Origin: Elizabethkingia miricola
GTDB lineage: Bacteria > Bacteroidota > Bacteroidia > Flavobacteriales > Weeksellaceae
Length of the DNA: 64,000 bases
Reading direction: 5' to 3'
NCBI RefSeq assembly: GCF_001675285.1
Contig: NZ_LSGQ01000001.1
Location: forward strand, 186,001 to 250,000
The notes beneath the pieces were generated by a model, which saw nothing but the letters and a program-made list of their open reading frames with translations, was not told the origin of the DNA and did not search any database. This document shows, in pieces, positions 9,293 through 18,466 of this stretch. The translations under genes were made by a program, and so were the position numbers. Position 1 is the first letter of the stretch; each line of letters begins with the position of its first letter.

Positions 9293-10549
9293 TTACAATT
9301 CCTCTTCTTCCAACCATACAATAAGCGTTTCTATAATTTTTTGAGATACAAAATTCACAAAATCATTTCTTTCAAAGCCAGGCAGAAATAGATGAAAAGC
9401 TCTTGTCTCACTTCCTTTTGCTATTGCATAATATACAGTTCCTATATCTTTACCATCTTCCCCTTTATTGGGCCCCGAAACCCCGGTAGAAGATATTGCA
9501 ATATCTGAATTAAAAAGCTTCTGACAGGATTTTGCCATTTCTATAGCTACTTCTTTACTTACTACAGTATGTTCCTTTATAATATCTTCCGAAACATTCA
9601 ACAACTGTGATTTCATTTCAGTAAAATAAGGAATAATACCTCCTTTATAATAACCGCTGCTTCCTGAGACAGAAGTCAGTAATCTGGCCAATTGTCCTGT
9701 AGTACAACTCTCGGCCGTAGAAACCGTTAATCCTTTATCAAATAAGACAGAAGCCAGTATATTTTCTATAGCATCTTCGGACCAGGCAATTACATTATTT
9801 CCAATTAGAGATTTCAAAGGTTGTATCAGTTGTTCAAGCTGTTCTTCAAGTATAGTCTGATTATCTCCGATTCCGGTTAATCTAAGTTTCACCCTTGTTC
9901 CTACAGGGAGGTAAGACAGACTCACATTTTCAGGTAACGCCAATTCCCAGTCTTCAATAGTATCGGACAGCAAACTTTCAGGAACTCCTACCACGCTGAT
10001 AATACGGGTATGAATAAAACTAAGCTCCCATTGCTGCTTCAGGAATGGTATAATCTGATCCTTTATTAGTGGTTTTACTTCGAAGGGTACTCCGGGTAAA
10101 CAAAAGATAAATTTACCGTTTTGTTCCATCATCTGGCATGGTGCTGTTCCGTAATGGTTATCAAAAATTGTAGCTTTTGATAATACTTCACATTGATTTC
10201 TGTTACGTTCTAATAACTCAAGCCGGCCTCTTTTTTCTAGGTATTTCCCTAATTTTTCATAGAGTTCTTCAGAAAAAATTAATTCATCATGAAAAAATCC
10301 GGCATAGGCCTTTTTGGTTTTATCGTCCTTTGTAGGCCCTAAACCTCCGGTTGTAATTACAAGATCACTGTTTTCTAATGCTATTTTTAAAAAAGTTTCT
10401 ATTTCAGAAATCTCATCCGAAATGGTGAAAATTTGCTGAACTTTTATTCCGATATCTTTTAGCTGCTGCGCTATAAAATTGGAATTGGTATCTACGGTGT
10501 TTCCAGACAAAATCTCGTCACCAATAGTAATAATTGTCGCTGTTTTCAA
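9293..10549 (-). CDS. cinA: CinA family protein (nicotinamide-nucleotide amidase type)
   Basis: This 418-residue protein has two domains. Residues about 1-170 are a MoCF-like domain (IGDEILSGNTVDTN, TTGGLGPTKDD). Residues about 255-415 are the CinA C-terminal amidase domain (STAESCTTGQLARLLTSV, GGIIPY). CinA deamidates nicotinamide mononucleotide to nicotinate mononucleotide in pyridine-nucleotide salvage, and in some bacteria the N-terminal domain has ADP-ribose pyrophosphatase activity. The start lies only three bases after the stop of the dienelactone hydrolase gene, so the two form an operon, although no common pathway is evident. The length is normal for the family. Confidence 0.93.
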   Translation of the reverse strand: MKTATIITIGDEILSGNTVDTNSNFIAQQLKDIGIKVQQIFTISDEISEIETFLKIALENSDLVITTGGLGPTKDDKTKKAYAGFFHDELIFSEELYEKLGKYLEKRGRLELLERNRNQCEVLSKATIFDNHYGTAPCQMMEQNGKFIFCLPGVPFEVKPLIKDQIIPFLKQQWELSFIHTRIISVVGVPESLLSDTIEDWELALPENVSLSYLPVGTRVKLRLTGIGDNQTILEEQLEQLIQPLKSLIGNNVIAWSEDAIENILASVLFDKGLTVSTAESCTTGQLARLLTSVSGSSGYYKGGIIPYFTEMKSQLLNVSEDIIKEHTVVSKEVAIEMAKSCQKLFNSDIAISSTGVSGPNKGEDGKDIGTVYYAIAKGSETRAFHLFLPGFERNDFVNFVSQKIIETLIVWLEEEEL

Positions 10550-10552
10550 TTT

Positions 10553-11386
10553 TTATTTAAAGATTTTATTAAAAAAGGTTATCATTTCTTTCCATGAAGC
10601 TTTATCTGCGGCCTCATTATAAGCAACCTTCAGTTTATATTTTTCCCCAACCGCCGTAGCATCGGGATTGGTAAAAGAATGTATTGCGCCAGGATAGTTA
10701 ACAAACTCATACTTAACTCCGGCAGAATCCATCTGTTTTTTAAAAGATACTATTTCATCTTTAGAAACAAATGTATCATCTTCTCCATTCAATACAAGTA
10801 AAGGTATACTATTAGTTGTTGGCTTTACATCGGTCATCAGATTTCCATGAAAACTAACGACTCCTTTCAGCGGCTCGTTAATTCTGGCCATATTAAGGGC
10901 CATAGCCCCGCCAAAACAATAACCTATAGCCGCCATTTTTCCTGTATCAGCTTTCTCATTTTTTTCTATCTGTTTCAATGCAGCTTCAAAACTTTGCTTT
11001 GCAAGATCTGCATTACCATAAAACGGTTTCGCCAGCTTTCCGGCATCATCCGGATTATCAACCATTTTCCCGTCACCATACATATCTACAGCTATCGCCA
11101 TATATCCTGAATCAGCTAACTGCTTAGCTCTGCTCTTCACATAATTATTCATTCCCCACCATTCCGGGATAATAAAAACCACAGGTAATTTTCCAGTTCT
11201 ACTTTTATCAAAGGCCAGAAAAGATTTAAATGTTTTACCATTTTCGGAATACGTAAGATCTTCGGCAAAAATCTCTTTCCGAAGATTCTTTGTGTATTTA
11301 GCATCAGTATTCTCTGGCGTCTTCTTACAAGCTATTGTTCCTGACAGCAAGAGCAATAAAGACATGGATAAGATTTGTATTTTCAT
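10553..11386 (-). CDS. Dienelactone hydrolase family lipoprotein
   Basis: The 277-residue protein begins with a lipoprotein-like signal (hydrophobic run then TIAC, Cys20). The catalytic triad of the dienelactone hydrolase family is visible: Cys157 in GYCFGG, an Asp in NGEDDTFVSKDE and His in GAIHSFTNP. The conserved PEWWGMNNYVKSRA segment is also present. Such enzymes hydrolyse lactones or esters; an outer-membrane or periplasmic location is inferred from the lipobox. It is the first gene of a two-gene operon with cinA. Confidence 0.88.
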   Translation of the reverse strand: MKIQILSMSLLLLLSGTIACKKTPENTDAKYTKNLRKEIFAEDLTYSENGKTFKSFLAFDKSRTGKLPVVFIIPEWWGMNNYVKSRAKQLADSGYMAIAVDMYGDGKMVDNPDDAGKLAKPFYGNADLAKQSFEAALKQIEKNEKADTGKMAAIGYCFGGAMALNMARINEPLKGVVSFHGNLMTDVKPTTNSIPLLVLNGEDDTFVSKDEIVSFKKQMDSAGVKYEFVNYPGAIHSFTNPDATAVGEKYKLKVAYNEAADKASWKEMITFFNKIFK

Positions 11387-11417
11387 ATTATTGTTTTTTT
11401 GGTAAAGTAAAATTAAA

Positions 11418-11443
11418 AAATATGCTTTTAATAAAGCATATTT
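11418..11443. terminator. Hairpin between the fimbrillin-like gene and the hydrolase operon
   Basis: AAATATGCTTT and AAAGCATATTT form an 11-bp A/T-rich stem with a TAAT loop. It may be a backup terminator for the fimbrillin transcript or lie in the leader of the hydrolase operon. Its role is uncertain. Confidence 0.45.
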
Positions 11444-11462
11444 ATATTCTTTTATTGATCAC

Positions 11463-11496
11463 TGCAAATAAAAACAGACATCCCTTCGGATGTCTG
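11463..11496 (-). terminator. Terminator of the fimbrillin-like gene
   Basis: CAGACATCC (11475-11483), loop CTTC and GGATGTCTG (11488-11496) form a perfect stem. On the minus strand UUUUUAUUU follows it. Confidence 0.85.
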
Positions 11497-11601
11497 CCTT
11501 CAGACTGTTAACTAACAAAAATAGGATGATGACAAATAAGCACCGGATATTAACAGTTTTTCTTCTTCTTTATGGAAAGTAATAAGTGATTGAATATATT
11601 A

Positions 11602-13194
11602 TTATGGGCAAGCTATTATTTTCTTACCGACTCCTAAACCTCTCATTACAGTGACTCCGGTCACCAACATTGTTGCCACTACAGTGTTGGAACCTGTAGT
11701 TTTCCACGTAACAGTATTGAAAAGGGTTCCACCATACAATTCAAGAGGCTCCAGATTGGACGTCAAACTTCTTCTCCCCATCATAGATACCGAACCATCA
11801 GGCCCGATTGTAATTCTAATGATAGCTATTGATGTATTTGCTGAAGTACCCAATGCATAGATTTGAGGCACTCCATTTTCACCCCATCGTGATCCATCTG
11901 ATTTAAATCTGATATTTTGGGGATAATTATCTACACCTGATTGAAACTGAATTTCCTGAGTTGCCAAATCCACTCCGTTAATTGTCATGTTAAAAGAGTT
12001 ATCCAGCTCATAAACATCAAATACAAAACCAGCATCTGCAGCTGGTGCATTGAATGTTCTTGTTAGTCTTGTTCCTGATCCAGAATCAGACATATTAAAA
12101 GGCCAGGTTGGCGTTGCATCCGTTGTACATGCAAACTTCAGCTTAAGGTTATATTTCACTCCTGGTGTAACAACTAAGTTACTAACAGAAAAATTTCTTT
12201 TGGTCTTAGATCCTACAGTAATTGTTCCGCTTGCATTATTTGGGAAGGTCAATGTTGACATATTCGCAGCTGTTCCTCCTGGATTAGCCAATAGTGTAGG
12301 ATTACTTGTCCAGATTGCACTTGTTGGTGTTGGAGCAGTAAAACTAACCGCTTTTGTAGTTGTTGCAGCTCCAAAAGTAACGGTTCCATCAGATAACTTT
12401 ATACTATTAACAGCCGCTCCACGATGCCTATCAAAATTAATCCCATTACCTATAGAGGAAATAGGTGTTCCTGGTGCTACAGCTGAAGCATCTATAGTTG
12501 TCGTGATCTGGCTGAATTTATGTGTCAGCACAACATTCAATACATTATCTCCTTTGGACACCCTTACATTATTGGTACGGAAATACATCAGATCATTATC
12601 TCCCGAGATACTGGATAAAGAAGCTGTTGAGATATTTCCTGTAACATCCCCCGGAGCTGTTGAATTATTATATGACAACACCACAAAATCATATTTGTTA
12701 GTTGCTTCAGTATCTCCATCCAGCATCATATCACCAGTATCTGCTGTAGAAACTCCATTAGCATCTATAGTATAAACATTAGTAGCTACTTTGACACCTG
12801 TACTTGTTCTGTATGCAATAACACGATATTTTACATTAGGACCTTTCAATGGGTTTCTAATAACATCTGCCATAGGATTAATTGATGCCTGTGGAGCAAT
12901 TGCTGATGAGATAACCGGTGTAAGCGTAGCAATAACTGGTTGCTCACCTGCCATAAATGTACTTACCTGTTCTTTTACAACAGAAGATACACCTGTATTT
13001 TTAACAGATGCCTGCGTAGAGATCGTTTCCGTTTCATATTCACTTCCTAGCAAGTTCATCTTGATAAGAGCAGAACCATTCGTAATTAAATTTTCACCAG
13101 AATTATCTACAGCATTGTCAGAGCTTCTGCATGATGTTATCAGAAGTGAACCGGATAACATAAAAGCTGCAATTGTTATTTTTAAATTTTTCAT
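11602..13194 (-). CDS. Fimbrillin-like surface lipoprotein
   Basis: This 530-residue protein has a lipoprotein signal peptide with lipobox ITSC (Cys22). The mature part is Thr/Ser/Asn-rich and strand-rich. It carries the two-domain look of Bacteroidetes fimbrillins: an N-terminal region with YRVIAYRTSTGVKVATN and YDFVVLSYNN, then LTHKFSQITTTIDAS near residue 225, which resembles the conserved 'H.fsk' turn of fimbrillin N-domains, then a long C-terminal domain with VTPGVKYNLKLKF. Fimbrillins are exported as lipoproteins and polymerise into adhesive fimbriae. The assignment rests on this resemblance and is moderate. A 57-residue gene lies just upstream, and three TPR/AraC regulators precede that. 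Confidence 0.55.
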   Translation of the reverse strand: MKNLKITIAAFMLSGSLLITSCRSSDNAVDNSGENLITNGSALIKMNLLGSEYETETISTQASVKNTGVSSVVKEQVSTFMAGEQPVIATLTPVISSAIAPQASINPMADVIRNPLKGPNVKYRVIAYRTSTGVKVATNVYTIDANGVSTADTGDMMLDGDTEATNKYDFVVLSYNNSTAPGDVTGNISTASLSSISGDNDLMYFRTNNVRVSKGDNVLNVVLTHKFSQITTTIDASAVAPGTPISSIGNGINFDRHRGAAVNSIKLSDGTVTFGAATTTKAVSFTAPTPTSAIWTSNPTLLANPGGTAANMSTLTFPNNASGTITVGSKTKRNFSVSNLVVTPGVKYNLKLKFACTTDATPTWPFNMSDSGSGTRLTRTFNAPAADAGFVFDVYELDNSFNMTINGVDLATQEIQFQSGVDNYPQNIRFKSDGSRWGENGVPQIYALGTSANTSIAIIRITIGPDGSVSMMGRRSLTSNLEPLELYGGTLFNTVTWKTTGSNTVVATMLVTGVTVMRGLGVGKKIIACP

Positions 13195-13249
13195 TGTTTG
13201 TGAGGTAATAGATTTATTTCATATTTGCTTGTTATTTCAATCCGGATAC

Positions 13250-13423
13250 CTACCATTCAATGGTTCTGTTATCGTCATCACCCTGAGTCCATTCTTCCTG
13301 TACCTGGCCACCTGAATTTGGCGGAAGTACTTTAGCTGAACCAGTTGCTATTCCTTGTTCCATTTCTATTAGGAACATCTCAAATTTTGGAGATATATAC
13401 TCCTCTTTTTTTAAATCATTCAT
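13250..13423 (-). CDS. Small acidic protein of 57 residues upstream of the fimbrillin-like gene
   Basis: This open frame is too short for usual gene calling but is convincing. It starts at ATG 13423 (MNDLKKEEYISPKFEMF), has no signal peptide, contains a Gly/Pro-rich middle (SAKVLPPNSGGQ) and ends in the distinctive EEWTQGDDDNRTIEW before TAG at 13250-13252. The stop is 55 bases before the fimbrillin-like ATG, so the two are probably co-transcribed. I do not recognise a characterised family. The sharply patterned acidic tail with two Trp residues suggests a selected sequence, perhaps a peptide precursor, assembly partner or leader. The function is unknown. Confidence 0.6.
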   Translation of the reverse strand: MNDLKKEEYISPKFEMFLIEMEQGIATGSAKVLPPNSGGQVQEEWTQGDDDNRTIEW

Positions 13424-13884
13424 TAATACATTTGTTTGTGTTGTAATCTTCTTCTTTATGGGATAAGGGCGCTAGAAATAACCGGACAGTAATTTTAACT
13501 ACTGACCATAATATTATTTAGGCACTCTGATAAAGTTTATTATTCGGAGTATCCTATACGATTAAATCCAATGTTTGTTATCACCTGTCTTTGGCGATCG
13601 ATAAAGACGTGCAAAAATACTAGTAATAAAGACTACCACGGAAGTACTACTATTATCAAAATCCGGAAAATGGCAAATAAAAGTCAAAAACCAACATTTA
13701 CATAAACAACTAATAATCAGTAATATAAAATTGTAAAATATAATTAAGAGCTATTTTGTAGTCATACCTTTTTATATTATTCAGAATGAGGATCAAAAAA
13801 TTCAATATATGAATAGAGCACTTGTATTATGGTATAAATTGTATTTAGAAGATATAATTTGATAGATCTAGAACACAAAAAGCA
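13424..13884. other. 461-bp intergenic region upstream of the small gene/fimbrillin unit
   Basis: No convincing gene is seen. On the minus strand a TATTTTTG (-7-like) element lies at 13612-13619, which would imply a leader of roughly 180 nt before the small gene; no -33 element sits at the usual distance. The rest is A/T-rich. This is where the promoter of the fimbrillin unit and possible regulator binding sites should lie, but I see no clear repeat. Confidence 0.5.
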
Positions 13885-14866
13885 TTAATGATTTTCATTT
13901 TTACTAATAAACTTAATAAACTCCGAGGGCGAAACACCTGCCACATTTTTAAAAGTAGTCGTAAATTTACTATGAGAACTCATCCCTACCTCATCAGCTA
14001 GTGCGCTTATTTTATATTGTCTGTATATAGGTTCGGTACTTAATTTTTTTAAAATATAATTAATTCGAAGCTCATTGGTGTAAGTAGCAAAATCTTTCGC
14101 CCTATATTTCTTAATAATATAGGAGAGGTATTTAGTATTGGCATCCATAAAAGTTACCATATAAGACAAAGACATATTTTTATCCATAAAACGTACTTCC
14201 TGTTCGAATATATTTAGTTTTTCCAGAAGTGTTTTTTCTGTTTCTTCCGGCATTACTGAAGTTGTATTATTTTCAGATTTTTTGGATCAGTTTGCACCAA
14301 CTTATTTTCTTCAGCAAGCCTGTTCAGTATATCCTTAATTTTATTAATTCGTTTTTTTTGCCTGTATCTGTATATAATGAAAAACAATATATTTCCTAAT
14401 ATAAAAAGGACAGTCACATATACCAATATACTTTTAGTGAATCCTTTTTTAGTTTTTTCAACACCTTCTTTCTCCAGGTTGAAGTATTTATTATTAAATA
14501 CCTGAACTTACTATAAAGCTTTATAAGTCTGTATTGAGAAGCTAAAAACCCATATACTCTGGCTTGCCATGCATAATCATCTGTATACTCAACAATATCT
14601 TCAGCCTTTTCTGCATAGCTTATCGCCTTTTCTATATTATTCTTTTGTTGATATAGTGTTGCTATGAGTAATAAACTACGAACCTTGTAAGCAGGTAAAA
14701 CAGTAGTCTTATGTAATGAATCTGCAGCTATAAGCGCTTTATCAAAGTCTTTTTGTGCTATTTCATGGAGTATTTTTCTATAAACTTTACTGTAAGCTTC
14801 ATAATCCTGGCCCTTCATTGATAATACGGAAAAGCATATAACAAGTAAATAAATTTTATGAATCAT
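13885..14866 (-). pseudogene. Decayed TPR/AraC regulator (third tandem copy)
   Basis: Read on the minus strand, 14866 to 14414 encodes a signal peptide and the first TPRs (about 120 residues) closely like the paralogue at 14884-16452. The frame then jumps, by loss of about 187 codons near 14500-14510, to sequence matching the juxtamembrane and membrane part (NKYFNLEKEGVEKTKKGF, then VTVLFILGNILFF). A second frame change occurs at an A6 tract near 14280, after which 14253-13885 encodes an intact AraC-type HTH ending KFTTTFKNVAGVSPSEFIKF. Both changes are needed to restore homology, so the full regulator is not made. The HTH part has its own ATG at 14253 and could conceivably be expressed alone. 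Confidence 0.85.
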
Positions 14867-14883
14867 AGCTTTTAATCATCAAA

Positions 14884-16452
14884 CTATTCGGTTACACTCT
14901 GATTGTCCTTACTCTCGATATATTTAATAAAATGTGATGGAGATACATCCGTAACACTTTTAAAGATTGTTGTAAACTTGCTGTGAGAAGAAAAACCAGC
15001 ATCTTCGGCCAGTGTACTTATCTTATATTGCCTGTATACAGGTTCTGTATTAAGTTTTTCCAATATATAATTGATCCTGAGCTCGTTGATATAAGTATTA
15101 AAATCTTTCCCTTTGTATTTTTTTATAACAAAGGACAAATATTTCGTATTGGTTCCTATATGAGTTGCAACATAGGATAGTGAAACTTTTTTGTCCGTAA
15201 ATAATTGTTCTCGCTCAAAATTTTCGAGTTTTGTCAAAAGTAACTGTTCCGTTTCTGAAGACATTAAACTTGTACCTGGATCTGTATTATCATCAGACTT
15301 CCTTGTTACTTCTATTTCAGCTTGTTCATTATTCTTTTCTTTCAGATTTTTTAAAACATTTCTGATTTTTAATATCTGCCTCTTCTTTGCTCTGCTGTAG
15401 AAAAAGAAGAATAGCAGATTTCCGATAATGAAAATACCGCTTATTGCAATAAATATACTCTTGGTAAAATTTTTTTCCTCCTGTTCAGTGTTTTGTTTTT
15501 CAAGCTTTGAAAATTGCTGATTCAGAAAACGTGTATTAAGAGAAGCAATCAGTTCGGATAAAGAATCTTTTTTTTCTGTAGCCAATGTAAAATTTTGTGC
15601 ATCATTTCTCTTTGCATAATATTCCTGTGATGTACTGTAAATTTCCTGATTAAGCCCCAAATACTTGGAATCTTTCACATAATCTTCAGCTTTATCCAGG
15701 TATTCTTTTGCTTCATCCAACTCTCCATTCCGGACATAAGCCAGTGCTAAGCCCTGAAATACTTTTCCTGCCAGAGTACTTTTAGGAAGGTTTTTGTTTG
15801 CATATGCCAAAGCTTCTTTATAATAAGTAATCGCTTTATCATACATTCCTGCACCAATATAGCAGACACCCATCAGTTGGTTATTTGTGGCCGTAAAGAA
15901 ATCTTTTTCACGGAGAAGACTGAATTTTTCCTGAGCCTTCTCTAATTTAAAAATTGCTTTTTTATATTGCTTCGTTTTAATGTCATAATGAGCCAATTCC
16001 TGTAGCATCAACCCCGTTACATTATTTGATTCAGCAGGATCTTTGATATACTTTACAGCACTAAGTGCTTTCTCAGTATAAGATTTTGATTTATCATATA
16101 GACTGATAATTCTGTATTGTGATGCCAGGAAACCGAATACCCTCGCACTATAGTCATATATTTGGTACTTCTCTATAATATCTTCCGATTTCTCTGCATA
16201 ACTAACAGCCTTCTCTACGTCCCCTTTCCGCTGGTATAATTGCGCTAACAGCATAAGACTTTTAACCTGAAATACGGGTTTAGCCGAATTTCTGTATAGT
16301 GAGTCACCTGCAATTATAGCTTTATCAAAATTCTTGTGGTAGGTCTCATGCAATATTTTCGAATATACTTTATCATAGTTTTTGGCATTTTGCGCCTGCA
16401 ACAACAATAAAAAAAGAATTGCTATACATGTATAAGTCTTACGGAGCATCAT
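14884..16452 (-). CDS. Membrane-bound TPR/AraC-type transcriptional regulator, copy 2
   Basis: The 522 residues run as follows: signal peptide or anchor (1-20), helical TPR repeats (about 25-300), a Gln/Glu-rich linker, one membrane helix (about 331-352), a basic cytoplasmic linker and an AraC-type HTH domain (about 420-515; ELRINYILEKLNTE, FSSHSKFTTIFKSVTDVSPSHF). The layout predicts a periplasmic TPR sensor coupled through one helix to a cytoplasmic DNA-binding domain. It is paralogous along its length to 16500-18056 and to the decayed copy at 13885-14866, all in one orientation with 17-47 bp gaps, so an operon is likely. The target may be the fimbrillin-like unit just downstream. Confidence 0.88.
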   Translation of the reverse strand: MMLRKTYTCIAILFLLLLQAQNAKNYDKVYSKILHETYHKNFDKAIIAGDSLYRNSAKPVFQVKSLMLLAQLYQRKGDVEKAVSYAEKSEDIIEKYQIYDYSARVFGFLASQYRIISLYDKSKSYTEKALSAVKYIKDPAESNNVTGLMLQELAHYDIKTKQYKKAIFKLEKAQEKFSLLREKDFFTATNNQLMGVCYIGAGMYDKAITYYKEALAYANKNLPKSTLAGKVFQGLALAYVRNGELDEAKEYLDKAEDYVKDSKYLGLNQEIYSTSQEYYAKRNDAQNFTLATEKKDSLSELIASLNTRFLNQQFSKLEKQNTEQEEKNFTKSIFIAISGIFIIGNLLFFFFYSRAKKRQILKIRNVLKNLKEKNNEQAEIEVTRKSDDNTDPGTSLMSSETEQLLLTKLENFEREQLFTDKKVSLSYVATHIGTNTKYLSFVIKKYKGKDFNTYINELRINYILEKLNTEPVYRQYKISTLAEDAGFSSHSKFTTIFKSVTDVSPSHFIKYIESKDNQSVTE

Positions 16453-16499
16453 TTGTATTATTAGTTTTTATACATCTGAAGTTTGTATAAATAAAAACT

Positions 16500-18056
16500 T
16501 CAGATCTTCTTATGGCTTATATAATTAATAAAATGTGAAGGAGATACATCTGTAATATTTTTAAAAATTGTTGCAAACTTGCTGTGGGAAGAAAAGCCGG
16601 CTTCATCTGCAAGTACACTTATTTTATATTGTCTGTATACTGGGTCTGTTGTCAACTTTTCTATAATATAATCAACTCTGAGTTCATTAATATAGCTTGT
16701 GAAATCTTTTTGCCTGTGTTTTTTAATTATATAAGAAAGATATTTTGTATTGGTTTCCATATAAGAGGCTACATAGGATAGTGAAGCATCTTTATCTTTA
16801 TAAAGCTGTTGTTTTTCAAACTTATGCAAAGCTTCCAGTAAAGCATCTTCCGTCTCCGGAGGCATCATCTGTCTGCTTTTTTCTTTTGCAGCACTATGTT
16901 CTGGCGCAGATGAATTTAAAGATACATAAGATTCTTTTTGCCTTTTTTTATGCTGATCCAGAATATACTGCATTCTGACCAATTGCTGCTTTTGCCTTCT
17001 CCGGTAGAATGTGAAAATTAATATCCCGCACAAAATACCCATACCAGCTATCAGAATTACAATATTTTTCAGAGAGCCGGTTTCTTTTGTTTTAATATTA
17101 TTATTCTCTAACTGGACATAAGCATTATTGATAAAAGCATCCGTTTTTTTGGAAATTTTCTCTTCTACAACATCTTTTTTATTATTTATTTTACGAAGGT
17201 TCTCAATATCCTGTACTTTGCTGTAATATTCCTGAGTTATTTTATAAACTTCCTTTTTCAACTGCAGATATTCTGATTTATCTGCTATTTTTACAGCTTT
17301 AGCCAGATACTCCTTAGCTTTAGCCAATTCATCTTTCTTCATATATACCTCAGCTATTCCAGAATAAACAATCCCTGTAAGGTAATTTTCTGGTCCATCT
17401 TTCAACAACGTTAAAGCTTCAGTATAATATTTGAGGGAACGCTCCATATCTCCTAAATTATTATAACACAAGCCTAAAAGTTGCTTATTACCAGCTGTCA
17501 TAAAATCTTTATTCTGACTGATATTATCAAAATACTTTTGAGAAGCTTCTATATTCTCGATAGCTTTTTGATATTTCTGAACTGCTATATTATAATAAGC
17601 CAATTCCTGTGATACCAAACCTTTGGCACTATTAGCAGCTTCTTTATTTTCTATTTTTTCGGCATATTCCAATGCCTTTTCCGAATAAGCTCTGGATTTA
17701 TTGAACAAGCCCAAAAGACGGTACTGAGTGGAAAGAAAACCTAAAACCCGTGCATTCCAAGATGCATCACTTGTCTGTTCTATAATTTTTTCTGCTTTCA
17801 AGGCATAGTCCACGGATCTTTTAAGATCATGAGCTTGTTGATATAAAGTAGCAGAAAGCATAAGACTCTTTGTCTGTAACAAAGGAGTTTGTGATATATT
17901 AAAGAGAGAATCTGAAACAGCCAAGGCTTTTTTGAAATCTTTCTGAGAAGTTTCAAGATATGTTTTCACATATATTTTATTAAAAGCTTCAGCATCCTGG
18001 CCTTTCACTATTAATGTAAGAAACAGACCGAGAAAGCAAATTTTTATCTTCAACAT
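16500..18056 (-). CDS. Membrane-bound TPR/AraC-type transcriptional regulator, copy 1
   Basis: The 518 residues have the same layout as copy 2: signal peptide (1-19), TPR repeats (about 25-300), a membrane helix in the segment IVILIAGMGILCGILIFTF (about 330-350), a basic Gln/Lys linker and a C-terminal AraC HTH (RVDYIIEKLTTD, FSSHSKFATIFKNITDVSPSHF). It is the first gene of the regulator array. A consensus promoter lies about 140 bp upstream, with two AATGTAT direct repeats in its spacer that could serve autoregulation. The ligand or stimulus sensed by the TPR domain is unknown. Confidence 0.88.
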   Translation of the reverse strand: MLKIKICFLGLFLTLIVKGQDAEAFNKIYVKTYLETSQKDFKKALAVSDSLFNISQTPLLQTKSLMLSATLYQQAHDLKRSVDYALKAEKIIEQTSDASWNARVLGFLSTQYRLLGLFNKSRAYSEKALEYAEKIENKEAANSAKGLVSQELAYYNIAVQKYQKAIENIEASQKYFDNISQNKDFMTAGNKQLLGLCYNNLGDMERSLKYYTEALTLLKDGPENYLTGIVYSGIAEVYMKKDELAKAKEYLAKAVKIADKSEYLQLKKEVYKITQEYYSKVQDIENLRKINNKKDVVEEKISKKTDAFINNAYVQLENNNIKTKETGSLKNIVILIAGMGILCGILIFTFYRRRQKQQLVRMQYILDQHKKRQKESYVSLNSSAPEHSAAKEKSRQMMPPETEDALLEALHKFEKQQLYKDKDASLSYVASYMETNTKYLSYIIKKHRQKDFTSYINELRVDYIIEKLTTDPVYRQYKISVLADEAGFSSHSKFATIFKNITDVSPSHFINYISHKKI

Positions 18057-18198
18057 AAAGCATTTTTAACCTAATGAGTTTGTATAACTTTAGCAAGATT
18101 AACTTATGATCTCAGATTTTGCTCAGCAATCCATCTCAATTTCCTTAAAAGAAAATCACAATATACATTTATCTGCACACAATAGTCAATTCAGACTG

Positions 18199-18230
18199 CA
18201 AATGTATACAAACAATGTATTTATAACAAA
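18199..18230 (-). promoter_or_regulatory. Bacteroidetes-type promoter of the regulator array
   Basis: On the minus strand TTTG (18230-18227), 20 nt, then TACATTTG (18206-18199) matches the TTTG/TAnnTTTG consensus. The expected start is near 18193, giving a leader of about 135 nt. Within the spacer and -7 box AATGTAT occurs twice (18201-18207 and 18214-18220, plus-strand reading), 13 bp apart. Confidence 0.7.
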
Positions 18231-18414
18231 AACATATTGAATAAAAATAACTTACACATGCAATTTAAATAAAAATAAGCGTAATAAAGTACATGATTAT
18301 ATTAAAAAAATATAAAATAAAATAATTTAAAATACCAAATAAAAATAGTAATAATATTTTACAAATGAGACAATTACCATAGTACACCCTTCAAAAAAAC
18401 CATAAAATCGCAGG

Positions 18415-18448
18415 TTAAAAAAATACCCTTCGGAATTCCGAAGGGTAT
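18415..18448 (-). terminator. Terminator of the sigma factor-lipA operon
   Basis: A 26-bp perfect palindrome (ATACCCTTCGGAA and its complement) spans 18423-18448. A U-run follows on the minus strand. Confidence 0.88.
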
Positions 18449-18466
18449 CATTTCACAAATTAAATT

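Larger units (their letters stand above)
18057..18466. other. 410-bp intergenic region upstream of the regulator array
   Basis: A/T-rich sequence without a convincing gene. It contains the promoter at 18199-18230, the lipA terminator at 18415-18448 and nothing else I can name. Confidence 0.6.

Noticed and set aside
12050-13315. Two long plus-strand open frames (241 and 174 codons) opposite the fimbrillin-like gene
   Set aside because: They lie antisense to a well supported lipoprotein gene, have no signal or motif, and reflect the Thr/Ser/Asn-rich composition of the real gene.
13885-14253. A stand-alone 122-residue AraC-type regulator
   Set aside because: Homology to the paralogues continues upstream through two frame changes, so it is the tail of a decayed regulator rather than an independent gene.
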